From an uncultured bacterium (GTDB lineage: Bacteria; Cyanobacteriota; Vampirovibrionia; Gastranaerophilales; Gastranaerophilaceae): a stretch of 39,076 bases of DNA. This document shows, piece by piece, positions 14,623 through 21,992 of this stretch. Each line of letters opens with the position of its first letter. Position 1 is the first letter of the stretch. The notes beneath the pieces were generated by a model. The model did not search any database and was not told where the DNA came from. It saw only the letters and a list, made by a program, of their open reading frames with translations. The stretch is taken from assembly GCA_900551675.1 (NCBI GenBank), contig URXH01000005.1:1-39076 (forward strand), in the 5' to 3' direction. The position numbers and the translations under genes are program-made.

Positions 14623-14653
14623 AAAAGCGGTATCATTTACAGATACCGCTTTT
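14623..14653 (+). terminator. Bidirectional terminator between rsmD and hup
   Basis: AAAAGCGGTATC pairs with GATACCGCTTTT (12 bp), loop ATTTACA. The flanking A and T runs allow use in both directions. Confidence 0.85.
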
Positions 14654-14676
14654 GAAATATTTTGTTCAAAAAAAAC

Positions 14677-14949
14677 TTATTTAACAAGTTCTTTGAATTT
14701 TTTACCTGCTGAGAAAGCAGGAACAGTTTTAGCAGCGATTTTCAAAGGAGCGCCTGTTTGAGGATTTCTTCCTGTTCTAGCAGCTCTTTTGCGCGGTTCA
14801 AATGTTCCAAAACCAACAAGAGTAACTTTTTTACCTTTAGAAACTGTTTTTTCAATAGTTTCTAAAGTAGCTGCAATAATGTCAGCAGTAGCTTTTTGTG
14901 AAACTTTTGCTTTTTTTGATACTTCTTTTACCAATTCTTCTTTGTTCAT
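14677..14949 (-). CDS. hup: HU-type DNA-binding protein
   Basis: 90 aa from ATG 14949, chosen for the strong AAAGGAGG upstream and the family start MNKEELVKEVSKKAKVSQKA; the longer frame to 15021 is not HU-like. GFGTFEPRKRAARTGRNPQT is the DNA-binding arm with the RNP tip. Histone-like dimer that bends DNA and compacts the nucleoid. Monocistronic. Confidence 0.96.
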   Translation of the reverse strand: MNKEELVKEVSKKAKVSQKATADIIAATLETIEKTVSKGKKVTLVGFGTFEPRKRAARTGRNPQTGAPLKIAAKTVPAFSAGKKFKELVK

Positions 14950-15147
14950 TAAGAACCTCCTTTTTTCCTTGTGCATACAGCAATGAAACCATCTCTCTTC
15001 CGCATGCTTTTCTTTCGACAAAATTTATTATAGCATTTTATTTCAATTTGGCAAGTGTTTTTCAAAAAAAAATTATAAATTTTGTATTATATTCTTGATT
15101 TCAAGAGTTCTAAAGAAGCGAAAAAGCTTAATATCAAGCATTTATGG

Positions 15148-16020
15148 TTAATTGTAAGATTTAGAATCGACACGGGCAAATTTAACATCTTTATAAAAAT
15201 ATTGTAAAATTTGATAAGCATTATATCCCTGCTTTGCCAGATTATTTGCACCATGCTGAGACATGCCGACACCATGCCCGTTTTTGCGGACATTATCATC
15301 AAATGACGGAACAGACCGTAAGTAAGGCAAATCTGCCCCCCAGCCGCCGGCCGTTGTCTGGCCGCCTGCAGATGCAGAATAATATGCATTAATAACTTTC
15401 ATATTATATGTTAAAACAATTCCTTTAGTCTCATCTACAGCGTAATTTGTATCTGCTGTTTCTTTTGATGCTCCGCCGTAAGCCTGATCTTCAGGTGTAT
15501 CTTTCAGGTCATAACCGTATTTTGCGCGCTTTCCGAGATTTGCAAGCGCGTAACTTCTTGCGGCAATTGCCTGAGCCTTATGAGCTTCCGTTTCCCAGCC
15601 TGTCGGCATTTCTGAGGGTACTACTCCTTTTATATAATCTTCCAGCGGTACATTATTAATAACAGTTAATTTACCGTTTTTATTCTGTATCATTATGATG
15701 CCCCTGTACCACTTGCTTTTTGCACTGACAAATCCAGGAGCGGTAGTTTTAATTACAATATTATCGGAATTTATTTTGTAATATTTGCCGTTATAACGGA
15801 TCGCCATAAGATTATGATAAGGCTTTATTTCATAACCTTTCATAGCCTCGAGATCACATACACTGTGATTTGTGTTTGCATCAATTATTACGCCTTTAAC
15901 AGATGTTCCGATTCCTGCGGACTGAACATCTGTCTGAAGTCCTATTTTTATTGCAAAACAAGGATTTGCGAAAAATTGCGTTAAAAATAATATTGAAAAT
16001 GTTATAAAAATCTTTTTCAC
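15148..16020 (-). CDS. SpoIID/LytB-domain protein, exported
   Basis: About 290 aa from GTG 16020, chosen because an extended -10 (TGTTATAAT) lies six bases upstream and would sit inside the gene if ATG 16038 were used. Signal peptide VKKIFITFSILFLTQFF, cut near CFA. SpoIID domain: VPLEDYIKGVVPSEMP with the catalytic Glu, KAQAIAARSYALAN, YSASAGGQT and the closing NGHGVGMSQHGA. The family includes lytic transglycosylases that act on peptidoglycan lacking stem peptides; it is widespread in non-sporulating Cyanobacteria. No sporulation genes are near. Confidence 0.88.
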   Translation of the reverse strand: MKKIFITFSILFLTQFFANPCFAIKIGLQTDVQSAGIGTSVKGVIIDANTNHSVCDLEAMKGYEIKPYHNLMAIRYNGKYYKINSDNIVIKTTAPGFVSAKSKWYRGIIMIQNKNGKLTVINNVPLEDYIKGVVPSEMPTGWETEAHKAQAIAARSYALANLGKRAKYGYDLKDTPEDQAYGGASKETADTNYAVDETKGIVLTYNMKVINAYYSASAGGQTTAGGWGADLPYLRSVPSFDDNVRKNGHGVGMSQHGANNLAKQGYNAYQILQYFYKDVKFARVDSKSYN

Positions 16021-16054
16021 TTTATTATTATAACACACAATATTATAAAAGGGA

Positions 16055-16732
16055 TTAGGCCATGCGATTGATTTTTTGGTTTACGGCATCTTCTTTTCGG
16101 GGCTTTGTCTCAGCTTCTTTTTCCTCTGTTTTTATTCCAAGATTTGCTTTAACGCGTTTTGAAATATCTTTGCCGAGGTTCTGTCCTAATGCATAAGATG
16201 ACATAGAACCGCCAACAAAAACAAGACCTTTTAAAATTGCGCCTGTTTTGCCTTTGAGTTTATGTTTTTCGAGATATTCAAACACGGGTTTTATATATTT
16301 TTTATCAGAAGCTTTTGCAATCAAATCTTTGCAGGTCTTTGAATTAACAGCTTTATCATAATGAAGTTTTATTAAACCTTCGCCAGCAAACATCGCAGAT
16401 AATGCAGCAGCTTCCGTAACTCCCGTACCTACTTTATCATCTGACATAGCCGTTTTCACAACACCTGATGCACAAATCAGTGGATTTACGTTGTTAACCG
16501 CAAACTGTGTAGCTTTGCCTGCATATTCAAACATTTTGTTTTGTTTCGCAAGATTTGAGAATACACTAAGTGTACTTCTTGCTGCATTCGCAGCCAGACC
16601 GTCATATTTTGCGACCTCCTGAACAAGTCCTGCAGTCTGTCCTAATGTAACAGCACTTCTGCCGATTTCGCCATTTTTAGTCTTATCGGCATTGCGGTAT
16701 GCAAATATTCCTGATGCTACTGCACTGAACAC
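16055..16732 (-). CDS. Hypothetical Ala-rich helical protein
   Basis: 225 aa, not recognised. Small-residue-rich helices dominate (VASGIFAYRNADK, AAALSAMFAGEGLIKLHYDKA, LKGLVFVGGSMSSYALGQNL), with one or two segments hydrophobic enough to associate with membranes, and a charged tail (KTEEKEAETKPRKED). No signal peptide. It is 35 bases upstream of spoIID-like on the same strand; the latter has its own promoter. Possibly a lineage-specific membrane-linked protein; function unknown. Confidence 0.5.
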   Translation of the reverse strand: MFSAVASGIFAYRNADKTKNGEIGRSAVTLGQTAGLVQEVAKYDGLAANAARSTLSVFSNLAKQNKMFEYAGKATQFAVNNVNPLICASGVVKTAMSDDKVGTGVTEAAALSAMFAGEGLIKLHYDKAVNSKTCKDLIAKASDKKYIKPVFEYLEKHKLKGKTGAILKGLVFVGGSMSSYALGQNLGKDISKRVKANLGIKTEEKEAETKPRKEDAVNQKINRMA

Positions 16733-16861
16733 TATAATTCACCTTTATAAACTACACTACATTTATATAAAGTAATTTTTTCCATAAAAATTGACTCAAA
16801 ATTTCAAAAATTTACAATTGTAACAAAAATATTGAACAAAATAATTTATAACATCGTTATA

Positions 16862-16889
16862 TTGATAATAGAAAAAAAACTGGTATAAT
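16862..16889 (+). promoter_or_regulatory. Strong promoter giving a leaderless transcript
   Basis: -35 TTGATA (16862-16867), 16-bp spacer, extended -10 TGGTATAAT (-10 16884-16889). The ATG at 16897 is seven bases after the -10, where transcription should begin. Confidence 0.7.
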
Positions 16890-16896
16890 AATTATT

Positions 16897-17481
16897 ATGA
16901 AAAAATTTTTACTAATCCTCGCGTTAATCATAATGCCTTATTGTGCACATACGGCAGAGCTTCCTAATGTGCAGATTAATCTGAGAGATTACCATGGAAT
17001 TATTATCCCTGAGGGGACTTTTGTTCCAGTTATGAATACTCAGGAAATTTCAACACAAAGCTGCGATGAAGGTTACAAAGTAAAATTTATATGCACAAAT
17101 GACCTGTTTCTTCACGATACAAATATTATTCCGAAAGATACGGAATTTTACGGATATATAGAAAAAATTAATTCCCCAATTATAGGGACAAATGCTTCTA
17201 TGAAAATAAAAATCACAAAAATGGTTTATACAGACGGCTATGAAGTTCCGGTAAGAGGTTATCTTTATACATCAAATGATAATTTATTCGGAGGCGGAAT
17301 TTCAGAACCTGCCAAATATGTAAGGATTGCACAAAGACAGCAAAAAGTAAAAAAAACAACCCTTCAGGCGCGTCCTTCTTATGAAAGAAAAATGGGAACG
17401 CATACAACAATAGCACCGGGGTCAAATGAGCTTATAATACTTACATCTCCGGTGTGGATTACTCACACCTTAACAAATTGA
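16897..17481 (+). CDS. Secreted beta-rich protein, paralogue of the next gene
   Basis: 194 aa. Signal peptide MKKFLLILALIIMPYCAHTA. The mature part has the order: PEGTFVPVMNTQEIS, GYKVKFIC, IIPKDTEFYGYIE, ASMKIKITKMVYTDGYEVPVRGYLY. The same order is found in the following gene (PAGQKVPVVVTTPIS, LIAPAGSSVTGTAIE, KLLLRFTQITTPYG), so the two are diverged paralogues. The arrangement resembles the beta-barrel of VirB10/TrbI-type proteins, but this is only a topology match. Probably periplasmic. It sits just upstream of the tonB-exb genes with its own strong promoter. Confidence 0.6.
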   Translation: MKKFLLILALIIMPYCAHTAELPNVQINLRDYHGIIIPEGTFVPVMNTQEISTQSCDEGYKVKFICTNDLFLHDTNIIPKDTEFYGYIEKINSPIIGTNASMKIKITKMVYTDGYEVPVRGYLYTSNDNLFGGGISEPAKYVRIAQRQQKVKKTTLQARPSYERKMGTHTTIAPGSNELIILTSPVWITHTLTN

Positions 17482-17506
17482 CTTAATATAAATTGTAAAA
17501 TAAAAT
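17478..17506 (+). promoter_or_regulatory. Promoter of the long-leader transcript into 17690
   Basis: -35 TTGACT (17478-17483), 17-bp spacer, -10 TAAAAT (17501-17506). It overlaps the stop of the preceding gene and would transcribe the intergenic element at 17508-17674 as a leader of about 177 nt. Confidence 0.55.
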
Positions 17507-17507
17507 A

Positions 17508-17674
17508 AAAGAAAGGAGATTACGAAACTTTCTAAAACAAAAAAGAAGAAAGGGGAAAGAAATACTGAAACGAGTTGAGCAGGACAGGAGTACCCGAGTG
17601 TATTGTCGGAATTAAGCGATAATACAATATATAAAAAGAGCGCCGCTTAGAAAGTCGTAAGCTATGGTATAAAA
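17508..17674 (+). repeat. Intergenic element copy 1 (tonB/exb locus)
   Basis: One of three related copies (others 19718-19832 and 20568-20716). It begins AAAGGAGATTACGAA, passes through CTGAAACGAGTT and AGTACCCGAGTG, contains a stem ATAC/GTAT (17562-17565, 17600-17603), ends with the hairpin GCTTA-TAAGC (17645-17662) and CTATGGTATAAA, an extended -10-like TGGTATAAA (17665-17673). It lies directly before the ribosome site of the gene at 17690. Confidence 0.7.
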
Positions 17675-17689
17675 AACGAAAGGGATTTT

Positions 17690-18433
17690 ATGAGAAAAAA
17701 ATACGGATTAATCTTAACAGCAATAATTTTATCGGCAGGTATTGCAAATGCTGCGCCCAATTACAGTGTACAACAGCAGACGCCTGCTCCTTCATATCAA
17801 CAGAATTATTATCCAGTCCAAACTTTAAGCGGCAACCAGACTCTGAAAGGAAGCGTTGTAACTGTACCTGCAGGTCAGAAAGTTCCTGTAGTTGTAACAA
17901 CACCCATAAGTTCCGCTAACATGATAACGGGGCAAAATGTAACGGTAGCTTTAGGTTCGGATTTTTACTATAACGGAAATCTTATAGCTCCTGCAGGGAG
18001 TTCTGTTACAGGAACAGCAATAGAAGTTTCCAAAGCAAAACACGGAAGCCTTAACGGCAAACTACTTTTAAGATTTACACAGATAACAACACCTTACGGA
18101 CTTCAAATACCTATTTCCGCAGTTGTTAAAACAAATGATAATACAGGGGTTCTTATTGGCGGAACAAAACTTGATGTAGCAAAAGATTACGGAAAAGATC
18201 TTGCAGTCGGAGCAGGCGCAGGAGCTTTAGCAGGGGTTATAATATCCCCCCTTGCCGGCGGTGATATAGGAAAAGGAACCGCACTTGCAACAGCGGTAGG
18301 TGCCGGCGGCGGACTTGTCAAATCAATCTGGGATAAAGGTAATGATGTTGAAATTCCGGCAAATTCTGCTATAGAACTTGTTCTTACCCAGCCGATTACC
18401 GTTAACCCCGCAATGTTTAATAACAATTATTAG
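17690..18433 (+). CDS. Secreted beta-rich protein with glycine-zipper segment
   Basis: 247 aa. Signal peptide (KKYGLILTAIILSAGIANA, cut near NAA). A Gln/Tyr/Pro-rich linker precedes a beta domain with VTVPAGQKVPVVVTTPISS and LIAPAGSSVTGTAIEVSK, then a glycine-zipper stretch (AVGAGAGALAGVIISPLAGG) and a closing strand VEIPANSAIELVLTQPITV. Homologous in layout to the preceding gene and VirB10-like in general shape. Likely periplasmic or outer-membrane associated. GAAAGGG is eight bases upstream of the ATG. Probable operon with tonB-exbBDD, 78 bp before tonB. Confidence 0.6.
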   Translation: MRKKYGLILTAIILSAGIANAAPNYSVQQQTPAPSYQQNYYPVQTLSGNQTLKGSVVTVPAGQKVPVVVTTPISSANMITGQNVTVALGSDFYYNGNLIAPAGSSVTGTAIEVSKAKHGSLNGKLLLRFTQITTPYGLQIPISAVVKTNDNTGVLIGGTKLDVAKDYGKDLAVGAGAGALAGVIISPLAGGDIGKGTALATAVGAGGGLVKSIWDKGNDVEIPANSAIELVLTQPITVNPAMFNNNY

Positions 18434-18511
18434 AAAGTCGGGCAATAATTTTATTTTTGTTTTAAAATAAAATTAACACATAAGAAACAGATACTGGGGA
18501 AAAATAAAATA

Positions 18512-19696
18512 ATGTCCTTATTAGGAAAATACACAGAAAATTTTATAGAAGATGATGAGCAGGAAAAAAATACAGGTTACACAACACCTGCTGTATTAAA
18601 AGACGATGAAGACATAAGCCTGAAAAAATCAATACTGATATCGGCAATTCTTCATCCTACAGCAATAGGTGTGTGGGCGCTTATAGTTCTTATACTGGGG
18701 ATGCTCGGAATTACGCTGACAATCTTTGATAAACCAAAGCCAAAAATGAACGATATAGAATTTGTTCTGGTTGACAAAGAAGAAACACCTATAAATCCGA
18801 AAACACCGTACAGAGCAGATATAAATTCACGCGCCGGAGGTCATCATGATCCCACAAGAAAAGTTTCAATGCCTTCACCTGCTCCCGGAGCTCCTAAACA
18901 GTCAGCTCCGGCAAAAAAAGCAGCACCTGCAAAACCTGCAATGCAAAATCCATTGCAAAAAATAGTTAAACAGGTTACCGAACAGGTACAAGCTCCGGCA
19001 CCCAAAAAGGCCGCACAGCAGCCTGCCCCCGGGCCTAAAAAACCTCAGGCGGCAAAACCTGCACCTCCGACAGCCAGACCGTCAATTAAACCGCCGACTA
19101 CACCAAGACCTGTCGCAAAACCGTCAAGTCCTTTCGCTGTTCCGGTACCTAAAGGCGGAACAGGTTCAGGAAGATACACAACAGGTCCAATAAGCGGTTC
19201 CGGAACATCTGCAAAAGGTGGAGGAGGAGGCAGTATAGCATCTTCAGGCAGAGGCAGCGGTGCACCTGCTCCATCACTTGCCCCGACAGGCGGATCAGGC
19301 AGTAAACTTGCCAAAGGCGGTGGCGGAGGAACCGGCGGTTACGGAAACCCTGGACCGGGAAATCCGAACGGAAGACCAGGAATTGATGCAATAAGAGAAC
19401 CGGATTTCGGTCCTTACATGAGAGAACTCCAAAGACGTATAAAAATGAACTGGGATCCCCCAAAAGGAAATGAAAGTAAACGCGTTGTACTGCTGTTTAA
19501 AATTGCAAAAGACGGAAGATTACTTTCCTGCAGTGTGTTCAAATCATCAGGACTTCCGGGAGCTGATAAAGCCGCAATAAATGCCGTTCAGGCGACAGCA
19601 CCTTTCAGACCGCTTCCGGCAGAATTCAAAGGTTCAAGTATTGATATCCAATTTACGTTCGACTACAACGTATTTGGAGCATCAGGATATAATTAG
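18512..19696 (+). CDS. TonB-family energy transducer
   Basis: 394 aa. A cytoplasmic N-terminus of about 45 residues, one membrane segment (about 47-72, AIGVWALIVLILGMLGITL), a long Pro/Ala/Lys-rich then Gly-rich periplasmic spacer (about 110-295), and a C-terminal TonB/TolA-type domain (about 300-394; YMRELQRRIKMNWDPPKG, VVLLFKIAKDGRLLSCSVFK, AAINAVQATAPFRPLP). It should couple the ExbB/ExbD motor encoded downstream to outer-membrane transport or envelope integrity. No TonB-dependent receptor is in the window, so Tol-like use is also possible. The N-terminal cytoplasmic extension is longer than in E. coli TonB. Confidence 0.85.
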   Translation: MSLLGKYTENFIEDDEQEKNTGYTTPAVLKDDEDISLKKSILISAILHPTAIGVWALIVLILGMLGITLTIFDKPKPKMNDIEFVLVDKEETPINPKTPYRADINSRAGGHHDPTRKVSMPSPAPGAPKQSAPAKKAAPAKPAMQNPLQKIVKQVTEQVQAPAPKKAAQQPAPGPKKPQAAKPAPPTARPSIKPPTTPRPVAKPSSPFAVPVPKGGTGSGRYTTGPISGSGTSAKGGGGGSIASSGRGSGAPAPSLAPTGGSGSKLAKGGGGGTGGYGNPGPGNPNGRPGIDAIREPDFGPYMRELQRRIKMNWDPPKGNESKRVVLLFKIAKDGRLLSCSVFKSSGLPGADKAAINAVQATAPFRPLPAEFKGSSIDIQFTFDYNVFGASGYN

Positions 19697-19717
19697 AGGT
19701 CAGGAAGGCATGAGGGC

Positions 19718-19832
19718 AAGATGCAGAAACGAGTTCGGCAGGACGGGAGTACCCGAGTGCATTGACCAAATAAAGCGATATATATAAAAGAATAAAAACG
19801 CAACTTAGAAAGTCGTAAGCTATGGTATAAAA
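19718..19832 (+). repeat. Intergenic element copy 2 (tonB/exb locus)
   Basis: Shares with copies 1 and 3 the GAAACGAGTT and AGTACCCGAGTGCATTGACC blocks, the stem ATGC/GCAT (19721-19724, 19759-19762), TTAGAAAGTCGTAAGC and GGTATAAAA. It lacks the AAAGGAGATTACG left end; in its place are gtcaggaaggc-type units and a GGTCA that can pair with TGACC. It lies between tonB and exbB. Confidence 0.7.
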
Positions 19833-19853
19833 GAAAAAAGAGAGGATAAATAT

Positions 19854-20504
19854 ATGGGACTATTATTAGAATCAATCAAAATGGACTGGCCGGTATTACT
19901 GCCGATATTAATCTGCTCAATACTGGTTGTAGCCGTTGTAATCAACAGATTTTCTTTTTACAGAAAAAACAAAAGAGATGTTGTTCTTTTTATTCCTAGA
20001 TTACAGAAAGAACTTGTAAAAAACAATCTTGACGGCGCACAAAATCTTGCTGTACAATGCGGAGGCGTAATCGGAGAAGTTACGGAAGAAGCTGTAAGAA
20101 TATTTTCCGAACAAAAGAGCGGTGTTTCACGTTCTTTTGACATTGCTGCATCTCTGGCTTCAAGAAAATTGGAAAGTCATTTGACTATTTTAGGTACAAT
20201 CGGAGGTGTTGCACCGTTTTTAGGGTTGTTTGGAACAGTTGTGAGAATTCTTTTCACATTCCAGGATCTTGCTTCTCAAGGCAACCAGTCAGCGGCAGTA
20301 GCATCAGGTATTGCATCAGCATTGATTGCTACAGCCTTCGGTCTTGGTGTTGCAATTGTTGCGGTTATATTCTACAACTCTTTCCAATCAATTGTAAAAC
20401 GGTACGAAGATGACTTCCAGTTAATCAAATTGCTTTTCTTAAGCTTTGTAGATTCTAACGATGAATCGACAACACCGAGCAATGCAAATATATCGCTGTC
20501 ATAG
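19854..20504 (+). CDS. exbB: ExbB/TolQ/MotA-family proton channel protein
   Basis: 216 aa with three membrane segments (about 10-32, 108-135, 148-175). The MotA/TolQ/ExbB signature is LGTIGGVAPFLGLFGTVVRI, followed by GIASALIATAFGLGVAIVAV. Forms the pentameric proton channel with ExbD that drives TonB. It lies in tonB-exbB-exbD-exbD order. The start is preceded by GAGAGGA. Intergenic elements flank it on both sides. Confidence 0.9.
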   Translation: MGLLLESIKMDWPVLLPILICSILVVAVVINRFSFYRKNKRDVVLFIPRLQKELVKNNLDGAQNLAVQCGGVIGEVTEEAVRIFSEQKSGVSRSFDIAASLASRKLESHLTILGTIGGVAPFLGLFGTVVRILFTFQDLASQGNQSAAVASGIASALIATAFGLGVAIVAVIFYNSFQSIVKRYEDDFQLIKLLFLSFVDSNDESTTPSNANISLS

Positions 20505-20512
20505 ACAAGTAA

Positions 20513-20537
20513 GATCCTGAAACAAGTTCAGGATGAC
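20513..20537 (+). repeat. REP-type palindrome
   Basis: ATCCTGAA-acaag-TTCAGGAT, perfect 8-bp arms, followed by GAC. It resembles palindromes dispersed in many bacterial genomes and the inner CTGAAACGAGTT hairpin of the neighbouring intergenic elements. Confidence 0.7.
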
Positions 20538-20540
20538 AAC

Positions 20541-20716
20541 AGAAAGCCGTAAGTTGTGGTATAAAAAAAGAAAGGAGATTACGAAGGTTTCTTAAGCAAA
20601 AAAGGTGCGAGGGAAAAGAGATGCTGAAACGAGTTTGGCAGAACGAAAGTACCTGAATGCATTGACCGAATGAAGCTAAAAAGCGCCGCTTAGAAAGTCG
20701 TAAGCTGTGGTATAAA
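20541..20716 (+). repeat. Intergenic element copy 3, with an extra 3' fragment in front
   Basis: 20541-20566 repeats only the 3' end of the element (AGAAAGCCGTAAGTTGTGGT then ATAAAA). A full copy follows at 20568-20716: AAAGGAGATTACGAAGG, GATGCTGAAACGAGTT, stem ATGC/GCAT (20621-20624, 20659-20662), hairpin GCTTA-TAAGC (20688-20705), GTGGTATAAA. The final TATAAA (20711-20716) touches ATG 20717 and is six bases before ATG 20723. Confidence 0.7.
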
Positions 20717-21166
20717 ATGGCAATGAAAACAAATAAGGGCAAGGAAGCCCTGTTTACGGAAATAAATATAACACCTTTGACTGATATTTTTCTTGTACTG
20801 TTAATCATTATGATGGTTGTAGCACCGACATTCCAGTCAAATGATACGTCAATAACAGTACCTGAAATTAACAGCGGAATTTCTATTGAACAGCATAATG
20901 CTACTGTTTCCGTAACAAAAGAAGGACAGATGTTTCTTAACGGCAATCCCGTAACAGAAGAAAATTTGACAAATGAGCTGATAACATTAAAACCGCAGCT
21001 TGAAAAACCCGAACTTGTCGTAAAAGCTGATGAAAAAGTTAAAAGCGCAAAAATTATGGAAATAATGAATTCCGCACAGGACGCAGAATACAAAAAACTT
21101 ATAGTAGCCGGCGAACCTTTGAGCAAAAAGGAACAACAAAAGCTAAAAGACGGTAAGAAGATATAA
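20717..21166 (+). CDS. exbD: ExbD/TolR-family protein (first copy)
   Basis: 149 aa (147 if ATG 20723 is used, which has the leaderless spacing from TATAAA in the repeat upstream). FTEINITPLTDIFLVLLIIM is the ExbD membrane segment with the channel Asp in LTDIFLV. A periplasmic domain follows (VSVTKEGQMFLNGNPV, VVKADEKVKSAKIMEIMNSA). The Lys-rich tail KKEQQKLKDGKKI is unusual compared with the second copy. There is no Shine-Dalgarno. Confidence 0.88.
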   Translation: MAMKTNKGKEALFTEINITPLTDIFLVLLIIMMVVAPTFQSNDTSITVPEINSGISIEQHNATVSVTKEGQMFLNGNPVTEENLTNELITLKPQLEKPELVVKADEKVKSAKIMEIMNSAQDAEYKKLIVAGEPLSKKEQQKLKDGKKI

Positions 21167-21171
21167 AAATA

Positions 21172-21261
21172 GAAGTTCAGAAGGCAAGAAGGCAGGCTTA
21201 TTAATGTGAGCTTCGCTCACGAAAATAACCAGACCTCCTGACATTCTGGCTTCCTGAATTC
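21172..21261. repeat. MITE-like inverted repeat between the two exbD genes
   Basis: Left arm 21172-21198 (GAAGTTCAGAAGGCAAGAAG...) and right arm 21231-21261 (complement reads GAATTCAGGAAGCCAGAATG...) are imperfect inverted copies of about 28 bp. Between them is a perfect hairpin GTGAGC-TTC-GCTCAC (21206-21220). Confidence 0.55.
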
Positions 21262-21283
21262 TAAAATAAAAATTGGAGAAAAT

Positions 21284-21673
21284 ATGGCACGAAACAGAGA
21301 TACATTCAACGAAATAAATATAACACCTTTGACAGATATCTTTCTTGTACTGTTAATCATTATGATGGTGATAGCTCCAATGCTTGACCAGCAGGGACTA
21401 AACCTTACCGTTCCGGAAAATGTGGCGCAGGAACAGGTGCAGAAAGAATCCAAAATTATGACAATAATGGTTGATGCCTCTGACAAATTTTACCTTGACG
21501 GAATGGAAATTCCATCAGAAAAACTTGAAAGCACAATAAAATCACAGGCTAAAGATTACCCTGACGGACTTTTAATCAGAACTGACGCAGACTCCTCTCA
21601 CGGCGCTATGGTAAAAGTTATGGACAGCGCAAGAAATTCCGGAATTACAAGCATTTCGGTTGATTCTATTTAA
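21284..21673 (+). CDS. exbD: ExbD/TolR-family protein (second copy)
   Basis: 129 aa, canonical: FNEINITPLTDIFLVLLIIM membrane segment with channel Asp, periplasmic domain with MVDASDKFYLDGMEIPSE and LLIRTDADSSHGAMVKVMDS. The first 30 residues are nearly identical to the upstream exbD, pointing to a local duplication, while the periplasmic parts have diverged. Two different ExbD proteins may form a heterodimer in the ExbB channel. GGAG lies upstream of the ATG. Confidence 0.9.
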   Translation: MARNRDTFNEINITPLTDIFLVLLIIMMVIAPMLDQQGLNLTVPENVAQEQVQKESKIMTIMVDASDKFYLDGMEIPSEKLESTIKSQAKDYPDGLLIRTDADSSHGAMVKVMDSARNSGITSISVDSI

Positions 21674-21849
21674 ACATTCCAGGATGGATTTTCACCGTCA
21701 GCAACTTCAAAGAATTTTTGCATTCTTTCAGATACCGATTTATCCTCTTTTTGCGGAAAGACACTGTTAGGCTTTGTCATATCCGTTTTGGCCATAGCAT
21801 CAAGTTTGTTAACTTTTTCTTTAATTGTTTCAATATTTATTATTTTCAT
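21670..21849 (-). CDS. Small acidic/polar protein, 59 aa
   Basis: Begins MKIINIETIKEKVNKLDAMA and ends FFEVADGENPSWNV. Amphipathic helices around a Pro/Asn-containing linker; no known motif. GAGAG lies 5' of the ATG at 21849. The stop overlaps the end of the convergent exbD by four bases. The codon use and the tight fit between exbD and the ftsH promoter support it being real, but I do not recognise it. Confidence 0.5.
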   Translation of the reverse strand: MKIINIETIKEKVNKLDAMAKTDMTKPNSVFPQKEDKSVSERMQKFFEVADGENPSWNV

Positions 21850-21923
21850 ATTTTCGCTCTCTCATATTTATAAAAAAATTGCAGAACATAAGATTTCAAA
21901 AAAACTTATTTTTGTTTACAAAT

Positions 21924-21953
21924 TTAACAATTTTTGTACTTTTGAGTTATAAT
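21924..21953 (+). promoter_or_regulatory. ftsH operon promoter
   Basis: -35 TTAACA (21924-21929), 18-bp spacer, -10 TATAAT (21948-21953). The ftsH start follows after about 33 nt of leader with a GAGAGG ribosome site. Confidence 0.5.
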
Positions 21954-21992
21954 AAAAAAGTTAAAACATATTGACAGAAGAGAGGTATTTTA

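Noticed and set aside
15087..15389. Minus-strand frame of about 100 aa
   Set aside because: Lies in another frame of the SpoIID-like gene, whose motifs and signal peptide are clear.
17508..17640. Small ORF after AAAGGAGATTACG in element copy 1
   Set aside because: No start codon at the ribosome site and the frame is not kept in copy 3, so it is not coding.
18447..18474. AATTTTATTTT...AAAATAAAATT inverted repeat before tonB
   Set aside because: Pure A/T stem, too weak for a terminator and without a T tail; composition alone explains it.
20455..21126. 223-aa minus-strand frame across exbB end and exbD
   Set aside because: Runs through the intergenic repeats and is antisense to a well-supported ExbD; no protein-like motifs.
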